DNA of 64,000 nucleotides from Stereocaulon alpinum (GCA_018257865.1 JAEUBA010000068.1:62001-126000); one strand, 5' to 3'. Positions 1 to 12,028 are shown, counted from the stretch's first letter. Translations and numbers: made by a program. The notes: generated from the letters alone by a model not told the origin.

Positions 1-524
1 TGTGGTGGTTTGCGTGGACTGTGCCTCCCGTGTCGGACATTCATTTCATGGTTCCTATGGCTGCATTAGTACTCACTGGCTTTGCTCTCAACGAGTTCAC
101 CTATACCCTAACGTCGTATCTGGCCGAGAGTTACACTATGTACGCTGCGTCTGGCTTTGCGGGTTTGCTACTAGCTCGGTCATCCATCTGCGCTGCAGTC
201 CTACCATTCACGCACGATATGTACGCAAGCCTCGGTCCCAACTATGCAACTACGATTCTCGCTGGGACTGCTACTACATTTTGCATCGCACCATGGCTGT
301 TCTTCAGATACGGCAAGAGCATCCGTGAGAGGAGCACTTTCGCAAAGTACAGCCTCGAAACCTACCGACAACATCAGATAGATCATGATGTTGTTGACGT
401 GAGCGAAGAAGCGCCTACGGCAATAGCTGGTGATTTTGTGTGCACATCTCCGCGCCCCGGGTTTGATGTGGAGAGATGGTTCTGGGGACAGGACGGGCCA
501 CGCACCAGTATTCACATTAAATAA
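1..524 (+). CDS. MFS transporter, C-terminal part (truncated by window edge)
   Basis: An open frame enters from the left edge (codons begin at position 3) and ends at TAA 522-524. It encodes the last two or three membrane helices of a major facilitator superfamily transporter. The hydrophobic stretches around FMVPMAALVLTGFALNEF, AASGFAGLLLARSSICAAV and ILAGTATTFCIAPWLFF are followed by the cytoplasmic RYGKSIRERSTFAKYS, the typical end of fungal drug- or polyamine-type MFS exporters. A hydrophilic tail of about 55 residues follows. No start is visible, so substrate and full length cannot be judged. The assignment to MFS rests on the helix pattern and the RYGK-IRERS-FAKYS tail; the subfamily is inference. 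Confidence 0.8.
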   Translation, partial: WWFAWTVPPVSDIHFMVPMAALVLTGFALNEFTYTLTSYLAESYTMYAASGFAGLLLARSSICAAVLPFTHDMYASLGPNYATTILAGTATTFCIAPWLFFRYGKSIRERSTFAKYSLETYRQHQIDHDVVDVSEEAPTAIAGDFVCTSPRPGFDVERWFWGQDGPRTSIHIK

Positions 525-1039
525 GGGCCCGCTACCCGATGAGTCGGGCGTGTCATGTAGCATCAAAGAGATGGAGCAAAAACAATCAGATCAAACGAAT
601 GATAAGATGAGGAAGATCACAAGGAACGCCTAATAAGAGTATTTGCTTTGGCGTTCTTGGCCTCCTGGGATTAGACGGATGAATATTAGTGCTAGTATCT
701 GCTTCTTGTCACATGTTAAGGGACTCGTAAATACACCATTCAACATCCCAGTTCATTTCACGAGGCTTTCCTCCTATCGTACATCGTTCCGCGTTGCATT
801 GTCTGATGCAACATTCTCATTTATTGAACTCCACAGCAACATGAGAGTTGAAACATCTGGAAGCCCGATACGGTCCTGCAAAGGTCACTCTCTTCCAAAT
901 CAACCAAATGAGCTCGGATCATCAGTCATAGCCACTAACACAGTCAGCCAGAGAAAACGACACAACACCCTAGCACTGTCTAAATCGCTCAGTGCCTATC
1001 TTCCCATCCACTATCTCCCTTCATACCTGTGCGGAGTAT

Positions 1040-1375
1040 ACCTACAAAGGATGAGGTACTCACCACCTCACTACCTTACCACATCATCACCTCGCCTCGC
1101 CTTCCACGCTCCCAAATCTACCCCAAAATCACCACCATCAACATCAACCCCGCACACATCATCGCCATCCACCACCCACCTACCCACCCAAACTCAACCC
1201 AACTCAGACTTCCAATAATCCACGTTCCCAGCCCGAATACATCCCCACCACCAAACCTCTCGAAACCTCTCGAAACATCCACCTCTGATCCCTACGATAA
1301 TGTAAACCAGCCTTCAACTCAACTCAACACCGTCACCAATACCGACTCCACTCCAATACCTTGAACCCCACGCCC
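1040..1375. repeat. Low-complexity C/A/T-rich (G-poor) tract
   Basis: The plus strand is almost free of G over about 330 bases and is built of CCA, CAC, ACC and TCC words, with a local duplicate (CTCTCGAAACCTCTCGAAAC at 1257-1276). The reading frames across it are artefacts of composition (Pro/Thr/Ser/His). It may be degenerate simple sequence. Confidence 0.6.
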
Positions 1376-1596
1376 ACGTCTATATCTCCTCTCGAAACGG
1401 CGCATGGGACAGTGCAAGTTGATACGATGTGCTGAGCGTTCTTTGTGCATCACTCACATTACGAACTAAATCTTCTCAACTACTCCACTGTACCCCTCTC
1501 CTTTTGATATGCTGATAACGGCACTTAGCTCCAGTGTCTGTCGCACTATGGAAATTGAAGACTTTAACGCACGCTATTATAGCTTAGTGTTGGGGT

Positions 1597-1830
1597 TTTG
1601 TTGTTAAGAGGGTGGGAGGGGGAGTGGAAGTGGGAGTGGTGGTTTGATGGACGGGGAAGCGGATGGGCTGGGAGGGTGGATGGGATGGGGGGAAAAGGAC
1701 GAGGGGTGGGAAGAGGGGTAGGGGATGGGTGTGTGTGGGGGGGGAGATGGTGGTGAGGGTTGGGATGGGGAATGGTGGGAAAGGGGGGAAAGGGAGGGTG
1801 TGGGTAGGGAAGGGAGAGGGATGCGGTGGG
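1597..1830. repeat. G-rich (C-poor) tract with many G-runs
   Basis: The plus strand has dense runs of three to nine G separated by short A/T spacers, for example near 1610-1650 and 1735-1810, with almost no C. The pattern fits the G3-N(1-7) x4 rule for intramolecular G-quadruplexes several times. The open frames on both strands here are compositional artefacts (Pro/His or Gly/Trp rich). Confidence 0.65.
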
Positions 1831-2598
1831 TATAATCATAGAGAAGGTAGCTAGAGAAGACTGAATAGCATGTCAATTCATACAACTTGTCCCGCCCTAC
1901 CGTGATCACTTCCTAGTGCGGGAAGCAACCACCACATCCCGTCCGGAAACGATAATAATACCTAAAGGGACTATCGCCTACCGTCTCCCGTCCAAAACAT
2001 CGTGTCGGTGCTGACGCTCAAAAAGGGAGGTATAAGGTTCTGTGACTAGAGATGTTGTAGTATGAGGTAGGATCTGTCAATTTTGGCGGAGTATGTTTGG
2101 ATCTTGGGGATGGGGGGTTCGTGGGCTTCATTTTGTTGGTGGATGGACGAGATAGCGGTATGCTTGGGAGAGATTAAGTATTGAAGCTACCTAGAGATGT
2201 CTGGATAAGGATAAGAGACGAGTCTTGAAGGAGATTTAGAAGAGTCAAAGGGCTTAGCTGAAGCTAGCATTTATGGTTCGGAATCAGTTCGTGAACGGAA
2301 GGTTGGTGGAGAGGGTGGTGATGATGTGAGTATACAACAATTGCGTTATCCACTCCGTAGTCATGGGTCCAAGAGCACAAATAGCATGAGTGAAGCTCAA
2401 AGCAGGAAGATACCTTTTCACTTTGGATGCGGAACCCATGAACTCTTGTTGACACTGGAGCAGCGATGTGGACATATGATATTAACAAGTTCGATACGAA
2501 GTGAATTCTCAACATCAACACTATCACAAACCACACATTATGAACAGATGCCATATACCGACCATGTGCAGTTTCTGGTTAGATTCCACCCCTGATTC

Positions 2599-4926
2599 TC
2601 ATGCCATACTCAAAAACAGCTTCAACATCGCCGGATAATTTGGCGTTCCCAGCCCAGTCACGGGATCCCATCCCTTAGAAACCTTGAAGCCATTGGTGCC
2701 GCAGCCGGGATTGCTGCCAACTGTGATGTCGTGGAGAACTCCAGGATTGGCGTACTACAACACAAGTCAGTAAGGGCTCTGACCGTCGATGAATATATGC
2801 CACTTACCAATGTCGGGTTCACAAAACCAACAGTGCTCTTCCCAACCGCAATCCTCTCCTCGTTAATTCGGTTCAAGATAGCGGCAAAAACAGGCGTAGA
2901 AGCTGAGGTGCCCCCAATGAGCGTAGCCGCACCCATGTTATAAATCGCAATGTTGTCACCAACAGCCGAAACATCAGGGTATCCACGGCCATTAATGTTG
3001 TAGATGCCCCCATTAGCACCGAAAGAATTATTATTAGTGCTTGAATAGTATGGGTATTGAGTGCCAGCAGTCTTGAAGTAAGCGGCTACAGCAGACGCTT
3101 GATAGCTTGGGATGGCGTAGATATTAGAGAAGCCTCCGCCGGACGGGAAGCGCGTCACTGCGACTTCCTGATCTTTAGTCGCGTCAGCGCCAGCAGGGAG
3201 GTATGTAGCTCCAGCTGTGGTGAGATATGGGCACGTAGCAGGGAAGTCAGGCGAAAAGATTTGACCGGTGCCGAGACAGCCGTCAGCATTATCGTCACCT
3301 GCGGGGCCAGCGACGCCAGAGTCGCCAGATGCAACCACGATAGAGACACCTTGCATGCCGAGCTTCATGTACTCGTTGCACTGGCGTTGTTGATAAGAGG
3401 CGGGCAGATCGGCTTCTTGACCACCATAAGAGATTGAAATAACATGAGTGGGCTTGTAGACGCCGCATTGAAGTCCGCCTTTGTAGCCGCCTGCCGCAGG
3501 GTCAGGGTACGGTGGGTCGAGGGGCGAATTTCCAGTCTCGCCGAAGGCGGAGTAACTGCAGTAGGAGCCGTCGATAGCATCGAGGAAGTTGTTCAGGAAG
3601 CCCTGATAGACATAGTTTGCTTCATAGACTGGGTCGTCAGTCTGGTAGAGAATAGAGTTCTGCGGGTAGATGATTGGGTAGGAGATTTGGAAGTCTAGGT
3701 CGGATTCTGCGCCTGCGCTCGTTACTGGATTGGGGGCTTTGGCACCATCGATAGCGTCTAGAATTGGGTGCGTCCCCTGAGGGATGTTGGGGGCCAGGGA
3801 AGCGAAAAAATCATTCAAGTCCGTTTGGCTATAGACATCGCCCAGGTCCTCAAAGATACCGAGCTGATTGCCTGAAGCGGCTTTTGTGGCTTTGGTGATA
3901 TTGTAAAGAGTCATGATACAGGCTGGGGTGATAGCCGTACCGCAAGTTGTGGCAAGAGGCGCATTGACGAGTGCTTGAATACCAGGTGGAGGAACGGGCT
4001 TCTTCAGGGGCGGCTGAAGATGGTGACCTGGTGAAGTCACGCCGAAAGTCCGCTTCTGCAGATCTGGGTCAGACCTTGAGTAAGAAGGAGTAAGAAGCTT
4101 GATGCCTGGGGTGATATAGTCGACATGCTCCCGAACGTGTTCCGGGAGGTAATACCTACACCGGATTAGACAAGCTAAGACATCCCGCATAGACTACGAT
4201 TGCTTACTCATCGGTCCCAATATTAGACTTCCCAGTGATGTAATGAGCATAATGGTGATATTCCGCCTTGAACAATGATTCTACCTCGCCAGTTGTGGCG
4301 TCGAATTGCAGCCATTGCTTGTTCACAGATTGGCGAACACTTTCTGGGGAAATGCCAGAGCTAATGAGCCAGCTCTTCACGGTATCAACGGTTTCCTTGC
4401 GGGGAGCAAAAATCTCATGAACAGCCTCAGCAGAGTAATGCTTGCCGTACCGCTCTGATGCTGGGTTTGACCTGGAATGATATCAATTAAATTCTCATTG
4501 AACAGCCAGATTCTCGCGCTTCGAAGGACATATTGTTCGCGTGGAAATGAAAGTATGAAGCAGCGTCTTGGCAGTATAGTTGTAACGCTATGATTGGTGG
4601 AGGAGACGGTATATTGAAGACGGTACATTTCGGACGGGAGGAGACGATGAAAGCATTCGAATAATGATGTCTTTGAAGATGTGTGCAATGACAGATTACG
4701 GAAAGGGTATAGCTTACACCTCGTCGAGCATGCCAGGTCCCAAGTCGAGATTGTTCTGGGTCAAGCCAATACGCATCGGCAGCACAATGGAAGGATCAAC
4801 TCTACCACGCTTTTCCCAGTGGCGTGGGGCAGTATCACGCCGTTCGTGCAAGACATACGAGGAAGTAGGAGCGGCAGCCGCACGAAGCGCGGTGACGCAA
4901 AGAAGAGATAGGGTTAAAAGCTGCAT
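2599..4926 (-). CDS. Secreted sedolisin / tripeptidyl-peptidase (S53 serine-carboxyl protease)
   Basis: Four exons: 4926-4718, 4471-4208, 4155-2808, 2754-2599; introns are GT-AG and the total is 1977 nt (658 aa). The protein starts with a signal peptide (MQLLTLSLLCVTALRAAAA). A pro-kumamolisin activation domain follows, with the family phrase LDEVSNPASERYGKHYSAEA created by joining exons 1 and 2. The S53 catalytic domain shows the E-x3-D pair in AESDLDFQ, the oxyanion Asp in ASGDSGVAG and the Ser in IGGTSAS. The last exon supplies the conserved ending with GWDPVTGLGTPNY. In this family acidic secreted enzymes release tripeptides from protein N-termini. All key residues are present, so it should be active. 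Intron 1 is 246 nt, unusually long for this window; the other introns are 52-53 nt. The start is the only ATG giving a signal peptide. Confidence 0.93.
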
Positions 4927-7705
4927 ATTGACAAAGGAGCGATTGGAGAAGAATGGAAGAATGTGTGATTCTGTAAAGACTGGTGGGCAAGGTAGTTACA
5001 TTTATAATGAGTGTAAGGGAGGGCGACCGGTGGTGTACATCGAATGGTCAGCTCTCTTTGCGAATATCGTAATGACGGGGTGTGTGCTGGCCTTCCTTTT
5101 TCGTTCTGCATTGCAGATAGGAGAGCAAGTATATACTGGAAGGATATTAGCTTTCCGGCGCGCCGAAAACCCCTTCCACACCTTCATTGGCCATGGCCAA
5201 TAACGATCGGATCCTTAAAGAAGAAAGTCATATGCTAGAAGCACCGGGTCCTGTCTTGTGCGCAAGTTGTATGGGAGATAGGGATCATCAATGGGTAATT
5301 TGGGTAGCGTACAACTTGCTCGATAAGGTCGATGACGGCTGTACCCGTCAGAACCCCTTACCCCTTATGGCAGGTGCCATTTCGGTTGAAAAGGCCCCTA
5401 AAGCCCATCGAGCCCAAACACTAAGCCACCCGCATCTACAAGCGCCACCACTTGTTTGGATAAGGAAGTTCCCCACATGACTTGTGCAAGCTGAGCGAAT
5501 GAAGAGGAAAACCCGATGGCTTGGGGGATACTCGGAGATCTAATCTGTCTTAATGTTACCCGGAGCCACCAGACGGATGTCTCATGCTCTGAGGGCCCCG
5601 GCAAGTAAACCCCTGGACTTTGTGGTGCTCTGTAGTATGTGTTAGAAGGACGTCTGTTTACACTTTCCTTTTCCCCCAAATGCAAGGTAGTGGTAGTGTG
5701 GCTACTTCCCTGTGAAAGCTGCAGCTCCAACGGATGGCTTGAGATCATGCCCCGGATTGACGTGCATTATGCACAATCCTTCAACGGCGCTCCAACATTG
5801 CAGGGAACCGCACATTTGTTTGGGCCGACGCTGCTTATCGGTGGCGAAGATCCTGCTGCATGACGGATGCCCACCTCACCAATCTGCTGACAATAGCTAT
5901 ATTGTTAGCTGGAAAATCAAGACATGGAATGTCTAGCGACTCCTCGCGACCCGGCTCCTGCCCCATTCTGACCAGCCGACTAACAATGTTGCGTTCACAT
6001 AGATAGGCCGACGGAGTCGTCGTATTCGCGTAGAGACATACTTTGCAGACACAAGGTTCCTTACTTCTTCTTAGGCAGCATTTCTTGAAGTACCCTGCAT
6101 GTAGTACGATGCCTGGCTTGCCGGAGTTCCTTGCCCACGTCCCATGTAGAGGATGGAGCTATGGCAACGTAGAGGTACTGGCAAATGCGGGCATGTCTCA
6201 ACTGAGCAGCAGGATGTAATGACGGCTTAAGCTTCAAACCAAGTCGAACTCAGCCAGAAGCCAGCTGTCGTATCCTGCGTCAGAGACTCTTGCTAGGCGG
6301 TTGCTCCAACCCTAATGCTTATAGTAGAGTCATCGACCTGTAGACGCTGGGCAAGACTGATCAACGATACAGCCTGATATGACTTCCACAACCCTTTTTA
6401 CCTCTCTCTGCCAACCAATAGATCGTCCACCTTGTGTAAGAAACATAGACGTCGCCTCCATCCAAGCTGGGCCATCACAGATCGACGAGCTCAACTTTGG
6501 ACTCTGACTCGAAATCCTTGCAGTCAAGCACCTTCCAGCCTTCACCTAAGCCTTGGTTCACACGATATTCGTGTCCGATCACCATCGAAGACTTTTCTCC
6601 CGTGTTGATCAACTCTTGACAAGCCCATCATGCCCATGTAGTTCGCTCATCCGAGCATCCCGTGAGCCCATCGCGCAACTTCCTAGCCTAGCTTTTCACC
6701 ACGTGTCCTACCTATATACAACCTTGTTTTTCACAACATGGTAGGACGGGTAATGACTCGGCGTATCGCCGCGCTGCTAAGAGGTGGTTCAAGAGGAGGG
6801 CTAAGAATGCTTTAGCGGCGATGGAGGGTAAGCCATAGAGGCTGGAATCGAGATCGGCGACTCAGCGACACGGGCAACACAGCGTAGATACTTGCCACGC
6901 ACACCAAAAAGACATGGTTGTGGTTCGGGGAGTTTTATCAATTGGTGCGAATTCGACGACTTGTTGGATAAGTCTTGGCGCTTACAGCTGAAGGGCTCAC
7001 CCCTTCAAAATAAGCGAGCCGCCTGGAGCTTGTCATCGAGGCGCCGGAGACACGCCCCGGAGCTCGCCTTTCTTTGCTGCTTTAGGCCGAGTTAGGAAGG
7101 CCTACTCGATCGGCTCCAGGCGGCTTTTTAGGGCTGTGGCTCCTTGGTGGGTGTGCGTACTTAGTGGGGTGATCCCTACTACCTAAGCGTGCTCCTCGCT
7201 CCCAGCAACCCTCCTCCCTCAGACTCTCCCTCTCACCCCCATCGCCCCCCAACCCGTCCCCACCAAATAAATAGCCACCCCAAATTCCCAACCACGCTTG
7301 ACCTCATCTATAGTACTCCGCTCCCTCGCTTATGGCTCGTTGCACCATCTATCTGATAATCTACGGTATGTAGCACACTATTAGTACTTACCTTTTTGGG
7401 AGTTCTACGCTTGTATGTCTCTAGCAGACTATTTGCGTGTTTTGTGATTTGATTTTTGGGTGGAAATGGTTTTTTGGGATCAGAACTATTTGTTCTCTTG
7501 GGGACAAAGGTACGGGATCTCGATGTGTCTCAATCGTAGCAATGCTAGCTACGCTCCTCTCCTCTCCGCAAAATCACGTCCATTAAATTCCTACAATACT
7601 CGCAATTCGCTACAAAAGCCCTTCAACCCCCAGCTCCCCTTGCCCAACTCATTCAGCACCCACAAATCACATACCATACTTTCCTACAACAAAAAGGCTC
7701 TCTCA
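4927..7705. other. Intergenic region, no supported gene
   Basis: About 2.8 kb with only short unrelated frames on both strands. A 116-codon frame at 5398-5748 (-) has no recognisable domain or splice support. Around 6850-6880 there is a GGCGACTCAGCGACA-type word that recurs in similar form at 20225-20250. I see no transposase, terminal repeats or RNA gene. Confidence 0.5.
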
Positions 7706-8449
7706 TCAACTCGTTCCATTCTTCCTAACCAAAGCATACACAACCCCAAAAATGACTCCCCCCGTAAAAAGCAGCACCAACACCCCAATACTCCACCTCC
7801 TACAATTCCTCGCATCCTCCCTCCTCACCAACTTATCCCTCCTCTGCGCTTCCGCAAGATTGACAGCGTCCCATTCAACTTTCTTCCGCCCTCCCTCACG
7901 CGGCAGCGGCATTTCGTAAGGGGGTTGTTTGTGGCGGGGACGGTCTGGGCGGGCTTGTGCTGGGAGGGGTTGGATGGAGGGGTAGCCTGTTGATTGTGGC
8001 TGTGGTTGGGGAGGGAGCGGTTTACGGGTAATGGGTGTTTTAGATGGGATTGGTTGAGTTGGTAGAGGTTGCTGGGGTGGTTGTATAGGCTGGCGGGTTG
8101 GATGCCAGTACATGGTATGTTTCGTCGCGGCTTCCTTGTGTGGGATTGTGAATGGTTCTTCGGGGTAGTAGGAATCTTCTGCGCCTGCTTGTTTATGAGC
8201 TGGGTAGAAGGGCTCTGAGTGGTCTATCGGGAGTTGCTGGGGTTTAGATTTTGCTGGGCGGGGGTTAGGCGCGAAGGGGAGGGAGTCAGGAGATGTTAGT
8301 GGTGATACTGGGGCGTTGTGTGTTACGGGCTCTGGGCCGAGGGGAGAGACTGGCTCGTGGGGTTCGGGGTAGGAGAGGGGTCTCGTTCGCGATACTGGTG
8401 GAAGTTTCGGTGGGTTGTCGGGCACTGTGGTTGCTGAGTATTCTCTCAT
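7706..8449 (-). CDS. Proline-rich single-pass membrane protein, function unknown
   Basis: A single-exon frame of 247 aa. About residues 1-190 are hydrophilic and proline-rich (many PP, QP and PxP steps), so probably disordered. A basic segment follows (EGGRKKVEWDAVNLAEAQRR), then one hydrophobic helix near the C-terminus (WSIGVLVLLFTGGVIFGVVYAL) and a short basic end. This suggests a C-terminally anchored protein whose long proline-rich part faces the cytoplasm. I do not recognise the family. The proline-rich composition could be a compositional artefact, but the clean basic-helix-basic end argues for a real gene. The start is the first ATG of the frame. Confidence 0.6.
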   Translation of the reverse strand: MREYSATTVPDNPPKLPPVSRTRPLSYPEPHEPVSPLGPEPVTHNAPVSPLTSPDSLPFAPNPRPAKSKPQQLPIDHSEPFYPAHKQAGAEDSYYPEEPFTIPHKEAATKHTMYWHPTRQPIQPPQQPLPTQPIPSKTPITRKPLPPQPQPQSTGYPSIQPLPAQARPDRPRHKQPPYEMPLPREGGRKKVEWDAVNLAEAQRRDKLVRREDARNCRRWSIGVLVLLFTGGVIFGVVYALVRKNGTS

Positions 8450-9254
8450 TTTTACGAGTGTATTTATTCTTTGGTCGGTCTTGCTGATGCTTTTAGAGGG
8501 CGCGATATTCTGTGTGACGAGTACGTTGTGTAGCAGTCTGCTGTGGAACCTGATGTTTCGAGTGTGGTATGTGACTCATGCACTTCGACGAGAATGTTGG
8601 AAAGAGTCTCGGTCTCCACATTGCGTTATGGATGAAGCGCGGTACTGTTCTCGCCATTGTCCTTGCTTTCATCTGAGGACAAGGTAATTCAAGAGCATTT
8701 TTTGAGTACTCATTGTTCCTCGCAAGCCTATCATCCCCGCACAATCACGCTGCTCACAAATCTTTGTCTTATCGTTATAATGCTATGATGAGTGTGGCAA
8801 CGGAATACGTGTTTGGCTCGCAAATGGTCTATCCAGGTCTGCATATGGATATGGCTTCAAATCCGTGATGCTGCGACCAATCCGCTGCAAACAATAGCTA
8901 TGTGGCTCCTGCTCTCATTGTCTCTTTCACAAAGAAAGCACCCTGTTGCTTCGATCAATTAGCTCACGGTCTCTGTTTCCATTGACTCTTGACGAAGACC
9001 ATTGTCGTTCAACCGTCAACGTCTATATCTTGTATGACACATAAGGACTGTTGTCACCTCAACAATGCTCATCCCATTGCACAATGGCACTCATGACACC
9101 TCAATCGGATTGTCTTGGCTCGTATAAAATGCGAAAAGTTCGCCTCCACCCAGGAACCAATCTACACAGATCAGGAATCCTCGCAGCAAGTGAGAATCAA
9201 ACAGACATCCCAATCGCAGTAAACGCACATAGAAAACAAGCAAAGACCACCGCC
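8450..9254. other. Divergent intergenic region upstream of two genes
   Basis: It lies between the start of the minus-strand proline-rich protein and the plus-strand secreted protein, so it probably holds promoters for both. Apart from the TATA-like element near 9120 I see no structured feature. Confidence 0.5.
9119..9130 (+). promoter_or_regulatory. TATA-like element upstream of the secreted protein gene
   Basis: The sequence CGTATAAAATGC lies about 180 bases before the ATG at 9307. It matches a TATA box and is the only such element near this gene. Promoter function is inferred from position and sequence. Confidence 0.4.
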
Positions 9255-9306
9255 ACCACTAACAGCAACAGTATAAGCAACAGCAACAATAAAAGCAACA
9301 GCAACA
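9255..9306 (+). repeat. AACAGC/AACA microsatellite in the 5' leader
   Basis: A run of imperfect AACAGC and AGCAAC units ends directly at the ATG of the secreted protein gene at 9307. CA/AAC-rich leaders are common before strongly translated fungal genes, so this is probably an unstructured 5' UTR that has expanded as a simple repeat. Confidence 0.6.
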
Positions 9307-10017
9307 ATGTCTTCCTTCTCCCACTTCAATACCGCCCTCGCGCTTCTTGCGGCTGCCTCTGCTGTGTCCGCTACCAGCATAACATTCCACAACACCTCCC
9401 CCTCCCCAATCTGCTACAAGGTCGAGTTCACCAGCGGGACACTCCCAACCCAGAACGGCATTACCTGTAACTCCAGTCCTGGCCTCATGGTCCAAGGGGG
9501 CCAGACCATTACAGTCAACCCATCAACAGACTTCAATGGCGCCCTTACCGCTATGGTCGGCGACCATAACGACGTGAAGGGGGGGAGATATGAGATGAAC
9601 TTCGCTGCACAGGCTGGCAGCTGCTGGTACGACATCGACTACCAACTCGGCATGTCTGATGGCACCCTCGGCCCCAGCTCGCACCAATCCCTCGTCAACG
9701 GGCAGCACTCTCTAGCAGGCGAACAAGACACCCTAGCCAAAGCTAATGCCGCATGGCCGTCCACTCCCAACAAAGCAGCGCTCCTTGCATACCCGGACTA
9801 TCTGAAGCAGGGTAGTGATGGGAAATTGAGCCATGTGTACATGGATGCGCGGGCGCCGCAGGTTGTAATTGATTTCTTTCAGCTACAGGCAGAATTCACA
9901 GCGTATGTGGATGCGGGGAGCGTGGCGGGGAATGGTAATGAGGCGAGTGTGGCTAACGCAGCGAATTTTATGAGTTGGGTCGTTGAGAGTGTGGACATGG
10001 ACGTTGTTGCGTACTAA
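9307..10017 (+). CDS. Secreted protein, thaumatin-like-fold candidate
   Basis: A single-exon frame of 236 aa. The N-terminus is a clear signal peptide (hydrophobic LALLAAASAVSA, predicted cut after SA at about residue 22). The mature part begins ITFHNTSPSPICYKVEF and continues with a beta-rich region containing FNGALTAM, GGRYEMNFAAQ and SCWYDIDYQLGMSDGTLGP. That last phrase resembles the core of fungal thaumatin-like and related secreted proteins; the match is by eye only. The C-terminal third is hydrophilic with no membrane helix and no GPI-type tail. Four cysteines are visible in the mature protein. It is probably extracellular, and a role in cell wall or host contact is only a guess. The start is supported by the leader repeat and the signal peptide. 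Confidence 0.8.
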   Translation: MSSFSHFNTALALLAAASAVSATSITFHNTSPSPICYKVEFTSGTLPTQNGITCNSSPGLMVQGGQTITVNPSTDFNGALTAMVGDHNDVKGGRYEMNFAAQAGSCWYDIDYQLGMSDGTLGPSSHQSLVNGQHSLAGEQDTLAKANAAWPSTPNKAALLAYPDYLKQGSDGKLSHVYMDARAPQVVIDFFQLQAEFTAYVDAGSVAGNGNEASVANAANFMSWVVESVDMDVVAY

Positions 10018-12028
10018 AGATTCTGGGGTCGTATTCGTAAGGTAGGTTTTGAATAGCTATGAAGACAGGCTAGGTTATGCTGGTATAATTTTAGTAGAGG
10101 AAAACCTTTTCACACATGTACCTAGCCGCAATGTATCGTAGTTGTTCTTTTCACGCGAGTGCATCCCTGCAATGAGTCTAAGTGCAAGGCATCCTTCAGG
10201 TGTAGCCATTATTATACCTCCAGAGTGAACCCTTTTCCTGGTAGCCCAATGGCGACTTGCAATGCATCTAAGACCTTAAAGTACGATGCAGGGCCGTGGT
10301 GGAGCAGCCAGGGATGCTGATGCACTCGGCTGAATTGCATGACACAGAGAGCTAGGATTGAGTGGTCAAGGATCGGATGGATATTGGCCAAGCGAGGTAT
10401 CACTTATGTCCAGTGTGGACCAACAAATGAGGGGACAACGGTACGAGAGAAGGCAGTCGTAACGGCCGAAGCGAGTTGGTCGAGGGACAGGTAGGTGGGG
10501 TTGATCTCTGGCGGCAGGGTAGTGGGAAGGCGGCCATCGAGATGTTGGCCGTCCATGTGCTTGGCAGGATACGAAAAGGGTTTCAGATTGGATCTTGGAG
10601 GGATTCCTGCAGACCACTGGCCACCACCTTCCTGCGCGGAGCTTACTACGTGTTCTGCTCCTCCAGGAAGGTCTCCCTTAGGTCGATCATGACAAGTAGC
10701 CTCTTCCAGATCCTGTGGTATGAAATTATGTCCCTTGCTCTTTGACCCCCTTTCCCTCTGTGCTCCACTGCCATCCCATTTCCTCTGCCGAAAGGCCTGG
10801 ACATTCTTCCCAATTTAGCCCTGTCATGCTTCTAAGGCCTCCTCTTTAGTACGGGGAAATGGAGGTCGTCCTCGACGCACGTCCTCATGACACGGACAGT
10901 AGCAGCCACAAGCGAAGAACAAGATCGCTAGGACTGCATCTTGATCATTGGGACAGTGTCCTTTTAGGTGGTGGATGGGAAGGCCGCGTTTGCCAGAGAG
11001 AGCCACCACCCTGTGACGCGATGAGTTATCTCCGAGTTCAGGCTAACCGTATTGACTTTTTTATTACAACACTAACCGTACTCGTCTAGCGCTTATTACT
11101 TGCTGCTGGCTTCTAAACGCCTTCTGTTCTGTCAGACTCGCAATTTGACATACTATTGCCATTCAAACATGTCGCATGCGTGCCACACTGCTGGTTCGCT
11201 TACTGACGACTGGTTCTTAAGCCACTCATGGTGAAGATAACATCTCGATCCACATTTCCCCAATGAAAAGCTGATTGGATCGTATTGTTCGTGGAAAGCC
11301 ACCAGGATACACCTCGTATCACGTTCGACGCAATGCCATTCGAAAAGCCTAGTTTTTACTCTACTGCTTTCGAATGGCCACGTCAATCAAGGCCTCGGGT
11401 AAAGCATCTCATGGATTACAGGACTCCTCCAAATTGATCAGCGCCATTGACTATTACACGTTGAGATTGTAGCCAGATTGGAAGAGAACTTCGTGTGCCA
11501 TAGCCGATGTCCGGTGATATTGTAACGAATGAGTACCCTTTGTCCTGTGATTCATCGCGCCGATGGAAAAGTATGTTTCATCAGTCTTACAAGTGTAAAT
11601 GCACGAATTGAGCGCTCCAGTAACAGACCTCGAAGACATCTAGGTGCTGTTGAGGAACTGTATACCTTGATCTCCGCCTGCAAACCAAGGAGATGCTATA
11701 TCAATTCCGCCTAAGATCTACCAACGTTTCGATTGTACGATCGCCAGAGTTTTAGCACTACACCGCTAGCATAACTCTTGGTATGCCTGTTTTAAGGGCA
11801 CATTATTGATGAAGGCAAACCACATGATCAATGAAGCCTTGGTCTGGACCTGTGCAACGCATGATGGACTTCAATGCTTTATTTTACCCATCCTCCGTCC
11901 GACGGTTGTCTTTCGCAACCGCACCTGCATCCGGTATCTCTGAGCACGACACAATCAAGCCTCGAATGTAAACTATTCTGCTTATTTCCATCGACATATC
12001 GCGTAGCAGTTGTGTCCATCACTAATTA
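10018..12028. other. Intergenic region, no supported gene
   Basis: About 2 kb between convergent genes. The open frames are all under 90 codons, overlap each other on opposite strands and carry no motif that I recognise. Nothing else was seen. Confidence 0.5.

Larger units (their letters stand above)
525..2598. other. Intergenic region with two low-complexity tracts
   Basis: No convincing gene. The open frames here are short and of biased composition. The stretch contains the C/A-rich tract and the G-rich tract listed separately. The part from 1860 to 2598 lies downstream of the minus-strand sedolisin gene and shows nothing recognisable. Confidence 0.6.

Noticed and set aside
643..1364. Open frames of 191 and 111 codons
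   Set aside because: They run through the G-poor low-complexity tract; Pro/Thr/Ser/His composition and mutual overlap show a compositional artefact.
1564..1909. Minus-strand frames rich in Pro and His
   Set aside because: They are the antisense of the G-rich tract.
5398..5748. 116-codon minus-strand frame
   Set aside because: No domain, signal or splice support; composition like random intergenic sequence.
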